Part shown: piece after piece, positions 1-7,047 of the stretch
How positions within the stretch are numbered: position 1 is the first letter of the stretch
Layout of the letters: each line of letters begins with the position of its first letter
From: Veillonella parvula
GTDB taxonomy: Bacteria > Bacillota > Negativicutes > Veillonellales > Veillonellaceae
Direction of reading: 5' to 3'
NCBI GenBank assembly: GCA_947096075.1
Contig: CAMUQE010000036.1
Span: 1-14,223, forward strand
DNA length: 14,223 bases
Translations under genes and position numbers: made by a program
The notes under the pieces: generated by a model
Databases searched by the model: none
Told to the model about the DNA's origin: nothing
What the model saw: the letters and a program-made list of their open reading frames with translations, nothing else

Positions 1-141
1 CCATTGACTATGAGTTATAGATTGCTTCTTATTGACTAAATCTAAAGGATTTAAACACAGATTAGCATACTGAAAGTTTTCATATCTACTTATTGATTTA
101 GATTGTAATTTTGTCTTTAATCTTCTTAAATACTCCGTCAC
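1..141 (-). CDS. Possible 5' part of an unidentified gene running off the left edge (candidate comEC position)
   Basis: On the minus strand one frame stays open from a TTG/GTG pair at 144-139 to the window edge, 47 codons from the GTG. It overlaps the last ~44 nt of comEA in a different frame. The other two frames contain stops just after comEA. A GAAGG-like ribosome site lies about seven bases before the GTG, and no terminator follows comEA, so a cotranscribed downstream gene is reasonable. In the B. subtilis type comE operon the membrane channel gene comEC follows comEA and comEB, which makes comEC the first guess. The visible residues are hydrophilic and charged (it starts VTEYLRRLKTKLQ) and show no membrane segment, so the identity is not supported by sequence. 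The true start could also lie beyond the edge. An open run this short could be chance. Confidence 0.3.
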   Translation of the reverse strand, partial: MTEYLRRLKTKLQSKSISRYENFQYANLCLNPLDLVNKKQSITHSQW

Positions 142-667
142 CAATGCCCTTCACCCCCTTAATACCTTCAATGGATGTAAAGGGACCCTTTTGCGAACGA
201 TATTCTTCAATTCTCTTCGCCATAGCTGGACCAATACCTGGTAATGAATCTAATTCCTTTGCAGTTGCCGTATTGATATTAATTTTGTTACCGCGCAATA
301 AAACCTCTGGATTACCGTGAAAGTTAAATACTATATGGATATGATCTCCCGCATTTACTGGTTTTGCCATATTGACTGATTCTACATCAGCATAAGGTAG
401 TAGCCCACCTGCAAGCTTTACCATATCTCCATAAGTAGCTGAATTTTCATATTCATACAATCCTGGTGATACAACAGCACCTGTAATATACGCAATTGGT
501 TTATTGGGCAATTGTTCTACATTTGATATAGAAGTATTTCCATCTATTGCCCCTTCAGCTAGGACAGAATCTCTTTCATCTGTTATAATAGGCCATAGGA
601 AATAAATTCCTACTAAAATACATAGGATTAATATAATTATCGTATACGGCTTCAATTTACTTTTCAT
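98..667 (-). CDS. comEA: ComEA-type competence DNA-binding protein (SLBB + helix-hairpin-helix)
   Basis: Membrane-anchored receptor that binds double-stranded DNA outside the cytoplasmic membrane during natural transformation and passes it to the uptake channel. The 189-residue protein has a short basic N-terminus and one hydrophobic anchor at about residues 9-25. A linker follows, then an SLBB-like domain at about 54-114 (ITGAVVSPGLYEY...AGG...). The C-terminal tandem helix-hairpin-helix domain spans about 127-189, with INTATAKELDSLPGIG and the hairpins LPGIGPAMA (142-150) and VKGIGDGVF (172-180). This order and length match the Firmicute ComEA family. The ATG start is preceded by a strong AGGAGG at 674-679. 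It is transcribed divergently from the aminopeptidase. No terminator is visible after its stop, consistent with a downstream operon partner outside the window. Confidence 0.93.
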   Translation of the reverse strand: MKSKLKPYTIIILILCILVGIYFLWPIITDERDSVLAEGAIDGNTSISNVEQLPNKPIAYITGAVVSPGLYEYENSATYGDMVKLAGGLLPYADVESVNMAKPVNAGDHIHIVFNFHGNPEVLLRGNKININTATAKELDSLPGIGPAMAKRIEEYRSQKGPFTSIEGIKGVKGIGDGVFKKIKDKITI

Positions 668-705
668 AATGCACCTCCTACTAAAGGATTTTCCAATATA
701 AAAGT

Positions 706-753
706 AAACTCCTACTGTTGACTCTATTGGTCACACAAGCAGGAGGTTTTTAA
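706..753 (+). promoter_or_regulatory. Imperfect hairpin with T-run in the aminopeptidase leader
   Basis: In the divergent 111-nt gap, AAAC plus TCCT (706-713) can pair with AGGA plus GTTT (741-749, one bulged G). An inner TGAC (719-722) can pair with GTCA (730-733). The right arm holds a full AGGAGG (741-746) and runs into TTTTTAA. A TATAAA box at 697-702 could start a transcript at about the beginning of the hairpin, but no good -35 is seen. The element could be a weak attenuator or could hide the decoy AGGAGG. The site actually used is AAGGAG at 768-773, before the ATG at 779. Whether it functions at all is inference. Confidence 0.3.
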
Positions 754-778
754 TTGATGTCGAATATAAGGAGACTCA

Positions 779-2008
779 ATGAATCAAGATACATTAAGAA
801 AATATGCCCGTACATTATTACAATACGGCGTAAATTTACAACAAGATCAAACTTTAGTTATTTCTATTGATGTGGAAAATAAAGACTTTGCAGTTATCGT
901 TACAGAAGAAGCTTATCAATTGGGGGCTAAAGAGGTTGTCCTCAACTGGCGCTGTTCACCTATTGCACGTCAACGTTTAATGCATGCCAAAGAAACAGTG
1001 TTAGAAAAACCTGCTAACTGGATTCCTGAATTCTATAAGCAATATATCGATGATAAAGCGGCATTCTTATCTTTAATTAGTGCCAACCCTAAAGCCCTTG
1101 CTGGCATCCCGACAGAACGTATTTCTTTACAGTCTCGTAATTTAAACAAAGCCTTATCCTTCTATCACACAGCCATTATGAACTCTTCTGTTACTTGGTG
1201 CGTTGCTTCTGTACCAACTGTTTTATGGGCAGATTTACTCGGTTATGAAGGTACCGATGAAGAAAAAATCGACCAATTGTGGGCAACTTTGCTTAAACTT
1301 TGTCGCATCGAAGGCATTGAGGCAAAGGATACATACCGTCACCACATGGCTAAATTACGCCGTCGTCGCGAAGCAATTAATAAACTAGACTTAAAAGCAT
1401 TACGTTACACTTGTGAAAATGGTACTGACCTCTTACTAGAATTACCAGAAGGTCATATTTGGCAAGGCGGTGAAGAAGCGTCTAAAGATGGTACTATCTT
1501 CAATGCTAATATTCCTACCGAAGAAATTTTCTCTGCTCCGCAGTACAATGGTGTAAATGGCATCGTATATAGCACAAAGCCTTTAATCTACCATGGCAAT
1601 ACGATTTCTGAGTTTTCCTTCACTTTCAAAGAAGGTAAAATTGTAGAGTACACTGCCAAAGAAGGTTATGAAGTACTAAAAGAATTAGTTGAGACAGATG
1701 AAGGCTCACACTACCTTGGCGAAGTTGCATTAGTTGATCATTTTAGTCCAATCAGCCAATCCAATCAAATCTTCTATGAAACTTTATTTGATGAAAATGC
1801 ATCTTGCCATCTGGCAATTGGCTCTTCGTACCCTACCTGCCTCAAAAACAGTGATGGTTTATCTGACGACGAATTAAAAGTACGTGGTTTGAACCACTCT
1901 TTAACACATGTAGACTTTATGATTGGTCATGAACATATGAATATCAAAGGCTACACTCGTGACGGCCAAGAAGTTGATATTATGATTGACGGTCGTTTAC
2001 AAGTATAA
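779..2008 (+). CDS. M29-family metallo-aminopeptidase (AmpS/AmpT-like)
   Basis: Cytoplasmic dinuclear-metal aminopeptidase that removes N-terminal residues from peptides, for peptide turnover. The 409-residue length matches the M29 (thermophilic aminopeptidase) family. Residues aligning with the known metal and active-site positions are visible: Glu249 in NIPTEEIFSAP, Glu315 in YLGEVALV, His344 in CHLAIGSSY, Tyr351, and His377 with Asp379 in THVDFMIG. Their spacing is within one residue of that described for AmpS/AmpT. There is no signal peptide. The ATG at 779 has AAGGAG six to ten bases upstream. The gene stands alone on the plus strand between divergent comEA and convergent comEB and has its own terminator, so it is a single-gene unit splitting the two com genes. 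Substrate range cannot be read from sequence. Confidence 0.92.
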   Translation: MNQDTLRKYARTLLQYGVNLQQDQTLVISIDVENKDFAVIVTEEAYQLGAKEVVLNWRCSPIARQRLMHAKETVLEKPANWIPEFYKQYIDDKAAFLSLISANPKALAGIPTERISLQSRNLNKALSFYHTAIMNSSVTWCVASVPTVLWADLLGYEGTDEEKIDQLWATLLKLCRIEGIEAKDTYRHHMAKLRRRREAINKLDLKALRYTCENGTDLLLELPEGHIWQGGEEASKDGTIFNANIPTEEIFSAPQYNGVNGIVYSTKPLIYHGNTISEFSFTFKEGKIVEYTAKEGYEVLKELVETDEGSHYLGEVALVDHFSPISQSNQIFYETLFDENASCHLAIGSSYPTCLKNSDGLSDDELKVRGLNHSLTHVDFMIGHEHMNIKGYTRDGQEVDIMIDGRLQV

Positions 2009-2027
2009 ACATAAATAAAAGATAACG

Positions 2028-2062
2028 AAATCCCCCATATACAACTGTATATAGGGGATTTT
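2028..2062 (+). terminator. Rho-independent terminator after the aminopeptidase gene
   Basis: A 15-position stem (2028-2042 with 2047-2061) has one C-A mismatch and the tetraloop AACT. A CCCC/GGGG core is flanked by AAAT and ATTTT. The T-run is on the plus-strand side, so it mainly ends aminopeptidase transcription. The opposite side has only ATTT, so it is a weaker terminator for comEB coming the other way. Confidence 0.85.
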
Positions 2063-2086
2063 AAAAGCAATTAAATTTTTATTACA

Positions 2087-2566
2087 TTACAATGTGATAT
2101 TCAAAGTGCGGCCTGTAGGCTTGTATTCAATAATTTCTACACCTGCAGTTTTTAACATCCGTTTAGATGCCTTAACCTCTTTTGTATCTTTGTAAAGATC
2201 ATCTCGGTAGATAACTGCTTTTATGCCACTTTGAATAATGGCTTTCGCACATTCATTACAAGGGAAAAGTGTTACATATATTTTAGAACCTTCTAAAGAA
2301 CCGCCCCGATAATTAAGTATAGCATTGAGTTCGCTATGTACAGTATAAAAGTATTTATTATCATCTGCTGTATCGCGTTCCCATGTGAAATCATCATCAC
2401 TACAATTTAAAGGCATACCATTATAGCCAATAGACAATATTTTATTATCATTACTCACAATACAGGCACCTACTTGTGTGTTTGGATCTTTAGAACGCTG
2501 TGCCGCTAAAATGGCAACACCCATGAAGTATTCATCCCAAGAAATATAATCGTTACGTTTTGCCAT
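2087..2566 (-). CDS. comEB: ComEB-type deoxycytidylate (dCMP) deaminase
   Basis: Zinc-dependent deaminase converting dCMP to dUMP, which feeds dTMP synthesis. In comE operons it is called ComEB, although a direct role in DNA uptake is doubtful in B. subtilis. The 159-residue protein shows the deaminase signature: His77-Ser-Glu79 (zinc ligand and catalytic acid) and Pro102-Cys103-Asn-Glu-Cys106 (zinc ligands). Upstream are NTQVGACIV and the GYNGMP motif typical of dCMP deaminases. The Cys55-containing CSDDD segment and His77 lie where ComEB/T4-type enzymes have regulatory or zinc-related residues. The ATG start has AGAGAGG upstream (about 2572-2578). It lies downstream of leuS on the same strand, separated by a strong terminator whose T-run is only about 14 nt from the start codon. 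No clear own promoter is visible. Confidence 0.92.
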   Translation of the reverse strand: MAKRNDYISWDEYFMGVAILAAQRSKDPNTQVGACIVSNDNKILSIGYNGMPLNCSDDDFTWERDTADDNKYFYTVHSELNAILNYRGGSLEGSKIYVTLFPCNECAKAIIQSGIKAVIYRDDLYKDTKEVKASKRMLKTAGVEIIEYKPTGRTLNITL

Positions 2567-2579
2567 AGTTACCTCTCTT

Positions 2580-2618
2580 AAAAATAAGCCCCCATCTACC
2601 TATGTAGTTGGGGGCTTA
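2580..2618 (-). terminator. Rho-independent terminator between leuS and comEB
   Basis: The minus-strand transcript forms a 15-position stem (2604-2618 with 2585-2599) with one T-T mismatch. It has a GCCCCC/GGGGGC core, the loop ATAG and a TTATTTTT tail at 2580-2587. This is a textbook terminator ending leuS. Its T-run touches the ribosome site of comEB, so any comEB transcript must start inside or before it, or read through it. Confidence 0.85.
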
Positions 2619-2649
2619 CATTATTAACCAAAAATATCATCATTTATAT

Positions 2650-5118
2650 TTATTTAACAACGATATTTACAAGTTTACCTGGTACATAAATAACTTTTAC
2701 AATGTTTTTACCTTCTGTAAACTCTTGAACACGGCTAGACTCTTTAGCCATTGTTTCTAATTCTTCTTTCGTAATATTTACGGAAACAGTAAGTTTATCG
2801 CGAACTTTACCATTTACTTGCAATACTACTTCTACTTCGTCTACTACAAGCGCAGCTTCTTCATATACAGGCCAATTTTCAGTATGAATGGATGTAGTTT
2901 CACCCAATTCATGCCATAACTCTTCTGTAATATGAGGAACGAATGGCGCTAAAAGAAGCAATAAGGAACGAGTCAATTCATTTGCTAATGCGCTATTGAT
3001 AGTCTCTGCTTTGTCCTTATGAGCGTACATAGCATTTACAAGTTCCATGATTGCAGAAATTGCTGTATTAAAGTTGAAATTATTATCTAAGTCTTCCGTA
3101 ACCTTTTTGATGACACGGTGTAACTCACGACGTAATCCGAATTCGTCTTTTGTAAGTTCACCGATAACATTTTTCTTAGCTTCTTCATTGTACGCATCAA
3201 CGATACGCCATACACGACCTAAGAAACGGTAAGAGCCTTCAACACCTTGATCAGACCAATCAAGGTCACGATCGACAGGAGCCGCAAATAGAATGAACAA
3301 ACGGGCAGTATCTGCACCATAAGTATTGATGATTTCTTCTGGAGAAACTACATTACCTTTGGATTTAGACATTTTGCTGCCTTCTTTAAGAACCATACCT
3401 TGTGTTAACAAACCACGGAATGGTTCGTTAGCTTCGATAAGGCCTAAATCGTGAATAACTTTCACAAAGAATCGAGAGTACAACAAATGCAAGATAGCAT
3501 GCTCAATACCACCGATATATTGGTCTACGTTCATCCAGTAGTTAGCAATTTTTTTATCGAATGGAGCTTGGTCATTTTTAGCGTCTGTATAGCGCAAGAA
3601 GTACCAAGAGGAATCGATAAATGTATCCATTGTATCTGTTTCACGACGTGCAGGGCCACCACATTTAGGACATGTAGTGTTTAGGAAGCTTTCAGATGTA
3701 GCCAATGGAGATACGGCACCAGATTCAAATTTAACATCCTCTGGCAAGCGTACTGGTAACTCTTCTTCAGGAACGAGTTGTTCACCACATGTTTCACAAT
3801 ATACTACAGGAATTGGCACGCCCCAGTAACGTTGACGAGAAATCAACCAGTCACGAAGACGGAAGTTTACTTTACCTTCACCAATACCGCGCTCATTAAG
3901 TGCAGCGGTAATATTTTTACGAGCCTCTTCAGATGTTTGGCCGTTAAATTCACCAGAGTTAACTAGAATGCCATCTTCATGGTACCATTCTTGCCATTTT
4001 TCAAGGCTATATTCTTCGCCTTCACAAGCCACAACTTGTTTAATAGGCAAATCATATTTATGAGCAAATTCCCAGTCCCGTTCATCATGTGCAGGGGAAC
4101 CCATTACAGCACCAGTACCGTAATCTACTAACACATAGTTAGCAATCCATACTGGAACTTGTTCTCCAGATATAGGGTTTACCGCATAGGAACCTGTGAA
4201 CATACCTTCTTTAGGTGCCTCTGTAGATGTACGGTCAATATCGCTCATATTCCGCATACGCGTAATGAAAGCTTCTAATTCAGCTTTATTAGGAGCGTTT
4301 TCAATGAGGCGTTCTACATATGGATGTTCAGGAGCCAGTACTACATAGCTTACGCCATAAATAGTATCAACTCGTGTAGTATACACAGATACACGTTCAT
4401 TAATGGATGGAACTTCGAAGGAGAATTCTGTACCTTCAGAGCGACCAATCCAGTTCTTTTGCATCAATTTAACGCGTTGTGGCCAGTGATCAAGAGTGTC
4501 TAAATCAGTTAACAAGCGATCAGCATATTCAGTGATGCGCAAGAACCATTGAGACAAATCTTTTTTCTCAACAGGGTTATCACAGCGCCAACAAGCACCA
4601 TCGATAACTTGTTCATTTGCCAATACAGTATGGCAAGTTTCACACCAGTTTACTTTAGCTTCTTTTTTGTACGCTAAGCCTTTTTTATAAAATTGTTGGA
4701 AGAACCATTGAGTCCATTTATAGTAATCTTCTTTGCAAGTCGCTACTTCACGGTCCCAATCGTAGGACAAACCAAGAGCTTTTTGTTGTAATTTCATGTT
4801 CTCGATATTATCGAGAGTCCATGTTTTTGGCGCAATACCATGTTTAATAGCCGCATTTTCAGCAGGCATACCAAAGGAGTCCCAGCCCATTGGATGCAAC
4901 ACGTTAAACCCCTTCATTTTCTTGAAGCGAGCTACTACGTCACCGATAGAGTAGTTACGTACGTGACCCATGTGTAAATTACCAGATGGGTACGGGAACA
5001 TTTCTAATACATAGTATTTTTCTTCAGATTCATCATATTCTGTTTTAAATGTATGGTTATCTTCCCAATACTGTTGCCACTTTTTTTCAATATCTTGGGC
5101 TACATACTTTTCGTTCAT
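2650..5118 (-). CDS. leuS: Leucyl-tRNA synthetase, bacterial LeuRS
   Basis: Class I aminoacyl-tRNA synthetase charging tRNA-Leu in the cytoplasm. The 822 residues are the normal length for bacterial LeuRS. The class I signature appears as His49-Met-Gly-His52 within PYPSGNLHMGH, and the KMSKS loop is at residues 582-586. The CP1 editing domain lies between, with the TTRVDT and YGTGAVMGSPAHDERD segments characteristic of LeuRS editing. Zinc-type cysteine pairs are visible at Cys159/Cys162 with Cys176/Cys179, and at Cys441/Cys444 with a later CPKCGG. The C-terminus (VQVNGKVRDK-like) is the usual tRNA-contact domain. The ATG has AGGAGG a few bases upstream. It has its own promoter at 5177-5205 just after the GH18 stop. 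The leader is only about 50 nt, too short for a T-box, so tRNA-sensing control is not seen. Confidence 0.98.
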   Translation of the reverse strand: MNEKYVAQDIEKKWQQYWEDNHTFKTEYDESEEKYYVLEMFPYPSGNLHMGHVRNYSIGDVVARFKKMKGFNVLHPMGWDSFGMPAENAAIKHGIAPKTWTLDNIENMKLQQKALGLSYDWDREVATCKEDYYKWTQWFFQQFYKKGLAYKKEAKVNWCETCHTVLANEQVIDGACWRCDNPVEKKDLSQWFLRITEYADRLLTDLDTLDHWPQRVKLMQKNWIGRSEGTEFSFEVPSINERVSVYTTRVDTIYGVSYVVLAPEHPYVERLIENAPNKAELEAFITRMRNMSDIDRTSTEAPKEGMFTGSYAVNPISGEQVPVWIANYVLVDYGTGAVMGSPAHDERDWEFAHKYDLPIKQVVACEGEEYSLEKWQEWYHEDGILVNSGEFNGQTSEEARKNITAALNERGIGEGKVNFRLRDWLISRQRYWGVPIPVVYCETCGEQLVPEEELPVRLPEDVKFESGAVSPLATSESFLNTTCPKCGGPARRETDTMDTFIDSSWYFLRYTDAKNDQAPFDKKIANYWMNVDQYIGGIEHAILHLLYSRFFVKVIHDLGLIEANEPFRGLLTQGMVLKEGSKMSKSKGNVVSPEEIINTYGADTARLFILFAAPVDRDLDWSDQGVEGSYRFLGRVWRIVDAYNEEAKKNVIGELTKDEFGLRRELHRVIKKVTEDLDNNFNFNTAISAIMELVNAMYAHKDKAETINSALANELTRSLLLLLAPFVPHITEELWHELGETTSIHTENWPVYEEAALVVDEVEVVLQVNGKVRDKLTVSVNITKEELETMAKESSRVQEFTEGKNIVKVIYVPGKLVNIVVK

Positions 5119-5176
5119 GTAGGGGCCTCCTCATATGGTCAACCTCATAAGTTGCCATTTTATAATTAATGTTTTT

Positions 5177-5205
5177 ATTTTACTACGTACTGTAAAAGCA
5201 GTCAA
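5177..5205 (-). promoter_or_regulatory. Sigma70-type promoter for leuS
   Basis: On the minus strand, TTGACT (5200-5205), a 17-bp spacer and TAAAAT (5177-5182) make a near-consensus promoter. It starts 89 nt before the leuS start codon and only a few bases past the GH18 stop. An inverted repeat TTTTAC...GTAAAA (5179-5198) overlaps the -10 box and spacer and could be an operator, though it may be chance in AT-rich DNA. Confidence 0.7.
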
Positions 5206-5208
5206 ACA

Positions 5209-6891
5209 CTAGCGTTTTACGACTTGAATAGTTTTTGTTAAATCATTATTAGGGCTTGTATTTTGATCAGAACTATGACTAGTATATAAATCATTTTGCT
5301 CTTTAACAGTTTGTTTATTGTGTTCTTTTCTAGCTTTAGCCTCTTCTTCTAAGCGTTTTTTCTCAGCTTTTACTTTTTCAACTTCTTCTTTTGCTTTGCG
5401 TTTAGCAACTTCTTTCTCTTCTTTAGCTTTCCGTTTTGCTTCCGCTTTAGCTGCTTTTTCTTTTTGTTTTTCTTCTAAGCGCACTTTATAAGCATCAACT
5501 TTAGACAACGGCTTAGCTTCTTCTACTTTAGGTTCTGGAACAACATGGTTAGCAGATTTAGGCATACCACGACCTAAATCTTTTTCTTGAATGATAGCAA
5601 TCGTAGAAGTATCTTCAAACCCTTTACGCCATGCAGCAAACCCACCAAGGTGTAATTCTTTTACCAAATCAAGTTTTAATCCTAACGATGTATTATCTTC
5701 AAACCAAATACGATCTGAACCAGAAGCTGTTGGAATAGATAAATAGTATAACTTTAATCGATCATCCCAAGTCATTTTATCCCTGTAATTAGAAAAGTAA
5801 TTACTTGTATTCTTCATAGCCAATGTTTCGCTTTTAGCATAACCATTCCTGTCATGCCATAAGCGCATATAGAATGGTACGCCTAATATTAACTTTTGAG
5901 AAGGAACTTCAGATAGCATTCTTTCTGTATGGCTACGAACCCAAGGATAACTTGCAACAGGACCTGCAGTAGTACTCTTAGCCCAAGTTTCGTCATACGC
6001 CATAAGAACTACATAATCTACTGTATCTGCCAAAGCTTTACGGTTATACACTAATGACCATTCTGGACTATCAGAATAGCCAGTCACATCGATAGAAGTT
6101 TTAATATTATACTGATGTAAATGATTAGACAAATAAGCTACAAATGTTGTTAAACGATCACGGTCAGCATAATCAATGTTTTCAAAGTCAAAGTTATAAC
6201 CATCAAACCCATATATATAGGCATATTGAACAAGGTTATGAGCAAATTTCTTCCATACCGATTGATCCGACAAAATACCACTTGTAAAATTAGAGTCAAA
6301 CCGATTAGTAATTAACGGCCAAATATGATAGCCTTTATCCTTATACGCTTTCACATAATCAATATTTACATTTGAACTTGCTTCTAAACCTAAGCTATGC
6401 AATTTAAACCAACTTGGAGAAATAATATTATCACCACTCGTATTGAGTTTGGCCTGATACGGAATTCCCTCTGTTGTCCATGGATCAAAAGCCCAAGCCA
6501 ATGGTGTTTGCAATGTATAAGGTGCTTTCACCGTAGATGCTTCTGGTGCAGGTCCTAAAATAAGTTGACCATTATTTTTTGTATAGCTAACACCCAGCAT
6601 AGCTGGCTCAGACTCAATATCTACATAGGATATACCATCTTTTTTGGTAATGGGCAATTTAACAGGTTCACCTACGGCTGCAGGATTTAAAATAACCGTA
6701 TCACCTTGTAATTCACTTTGTGGAACATATACTGTATATGCTGTTTTATATTGATTTGCTTCGTAATGACGTGTAGTAGTGGCTAAAAATTGATCTAATG
6801 GTACCAATACCTCTGCTTGTACGATTGTACTAGATAATGCAGACATTACTAAAGCTGTTAATGATTTTATAATAGTAGATTTACGAATCAT
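5209..6891 (-). CDS. Secreted glycoside hydrolase family 18 protein with Lys/Glu-rich coiled-coil tail
   Basis: Predicted exported glycosidase acting on GlcNAc-containing polymers, by family most likely peptidoglycan-type glycans (compare YaaH/SleL). An N-terminal signal peptide (about residues 1-26) ends in IVQA before EVLVPL. Residues about 27-118 form a beta-rich region with PLDQF... and LILGPAPEA, resembling envelope stalk domains such as the copper amine oxidase N-terminal type; this resemblance is tentative. The GH18 barrel covers about 130-445. Its catalytic motif is DGYNFDFE with Asp235 and the acid Glu237; the Asn at 233 is also usual in the YaaH-like branch. A conserved MAYDE (297-301) follows. 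Residues 464-534 are an almost pure Lys/Glu/Ala coiled coil with the repeated unit KRKAKEE, then a polar tail. The ATG has AGGAGA upstream. It precedes leuS by 90 nt with no terminator seen. Confidence 0.88.
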   Translation of the reverse strand: MIRKSTIIKSLTALVMSALSSTIVQAEVLVPLDQFLATTTRHYEANQYKTAYTVYVPQSELQGDTVILNPAAVGEPVKLPITKKDGISYVDIESEPAMLGVSYTKNNGQLILGPAPEASTVKAPYTLQTPLAWAFDPWTTEGIPYQAKLNTSGDNIISPSWFKLHSLGLEASSNVNIDYVKAYKDKGYHIWPLITNRFDSNFTSGILSDQSVWKKFAHNLVQYAYIYGFDGYNFDFENIDYADRDRLTTFVAYLSNHLHQYNIKTSIDVTGYSDSPEWSLVYNRKALADTVDYVVLMAYDETWAKSTTAGPVASYPWVRSHTERMLSEVPSQKLILGVPFYMRLWHDRNGYAKSETLAMKNTSNYFSNYRDKMTWDDRLKLYYLSIPTASGSDRIWFEDNTSLGLKLDLVKELHLGGFAAWRKGFEDTSTIAIIQEKDLGRGMPKSANHVVPEPKVEEAKPLSKVDAYKVRLEEKQKEKAAKAEAKRKAKEEKEVAKRKAKEEVEKVKAEKKRLEEEAKARKEHNKQTVKEQNDLYTSHSSDQNTSPNNDLTKTIQVVKR

Positions 6892-6910
6892 GTACTCTCC
6901 TAATTCTAGG

Positions 6911-6923
6911 TCCCATACTGGGA
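6911..6923 (-). repeat. Small hairpin in the GH18 leader
   Basis: A perfect 5-bp inverted repeat TCCCA-TAC-TGGGA lies between the predicted GH18 transcription start (near 6935) and its ribosome site (near 6895-6900). It is the only GC-rich patch in this AT-rich gap. It could be a stabilising 5' hairpin or an operator half-site pair. No known regulator motif is recognised. Confidence 0.3.
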
Positions 6924-6941
6924 TACAATACCAATCTCTAT

Positions 6942-6950
6942 ATTATACCA
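6942..6950 (-). promoter_or_regulatory. Extended -10 promoter for the GH18 gene
   Basis: The minus strand reads TGGTATAAT, a perfect TATAAT (6942-6947) with the TG extension. No convincing -35 is found 16-18 bp upstream, as is common for extended -10 promoters. The predicted start is near 6935, giving a leader of about 44 nt. Confidence 0.6.
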
Positions 6951-6975
6951 TATTATATATAGTTCATCTCTTTTC

Positions 6976-7004
6976 TTGCATGAAGGATATATGTAATTTA
7001 TAAT
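6976..7004 (+). promoter_or_regulatory. Sigma70-type promoter for lgt
   Basis: TTGCAT (6976-6981), a spacer of exactly 17 bp and a perfect TATAAT (6999-7004) give a strong housekeeping promoter about 44 nt before the lgt start codon. It points away from the GH18 promoter in the same intergenic region. Confidence 0.75.
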
Positions 7005-7047
7005 TTAATTTATGTACTAATAAAAATTATCACATAAGGAGTTTTAT

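Noticed and set aside
3047..3966. Plus-strand reading frames inside leuS
   Set aside because: They have no ribosome sites and no family resemblance, and lie antisense to strongly recognised leuS motifs.
5119..5208. T-box riboswitch ahead of leuS
   Set aside because: The predicted leader is about 50 nt, with no Stem I, T-box sequence or terminator/antiterminator pair.
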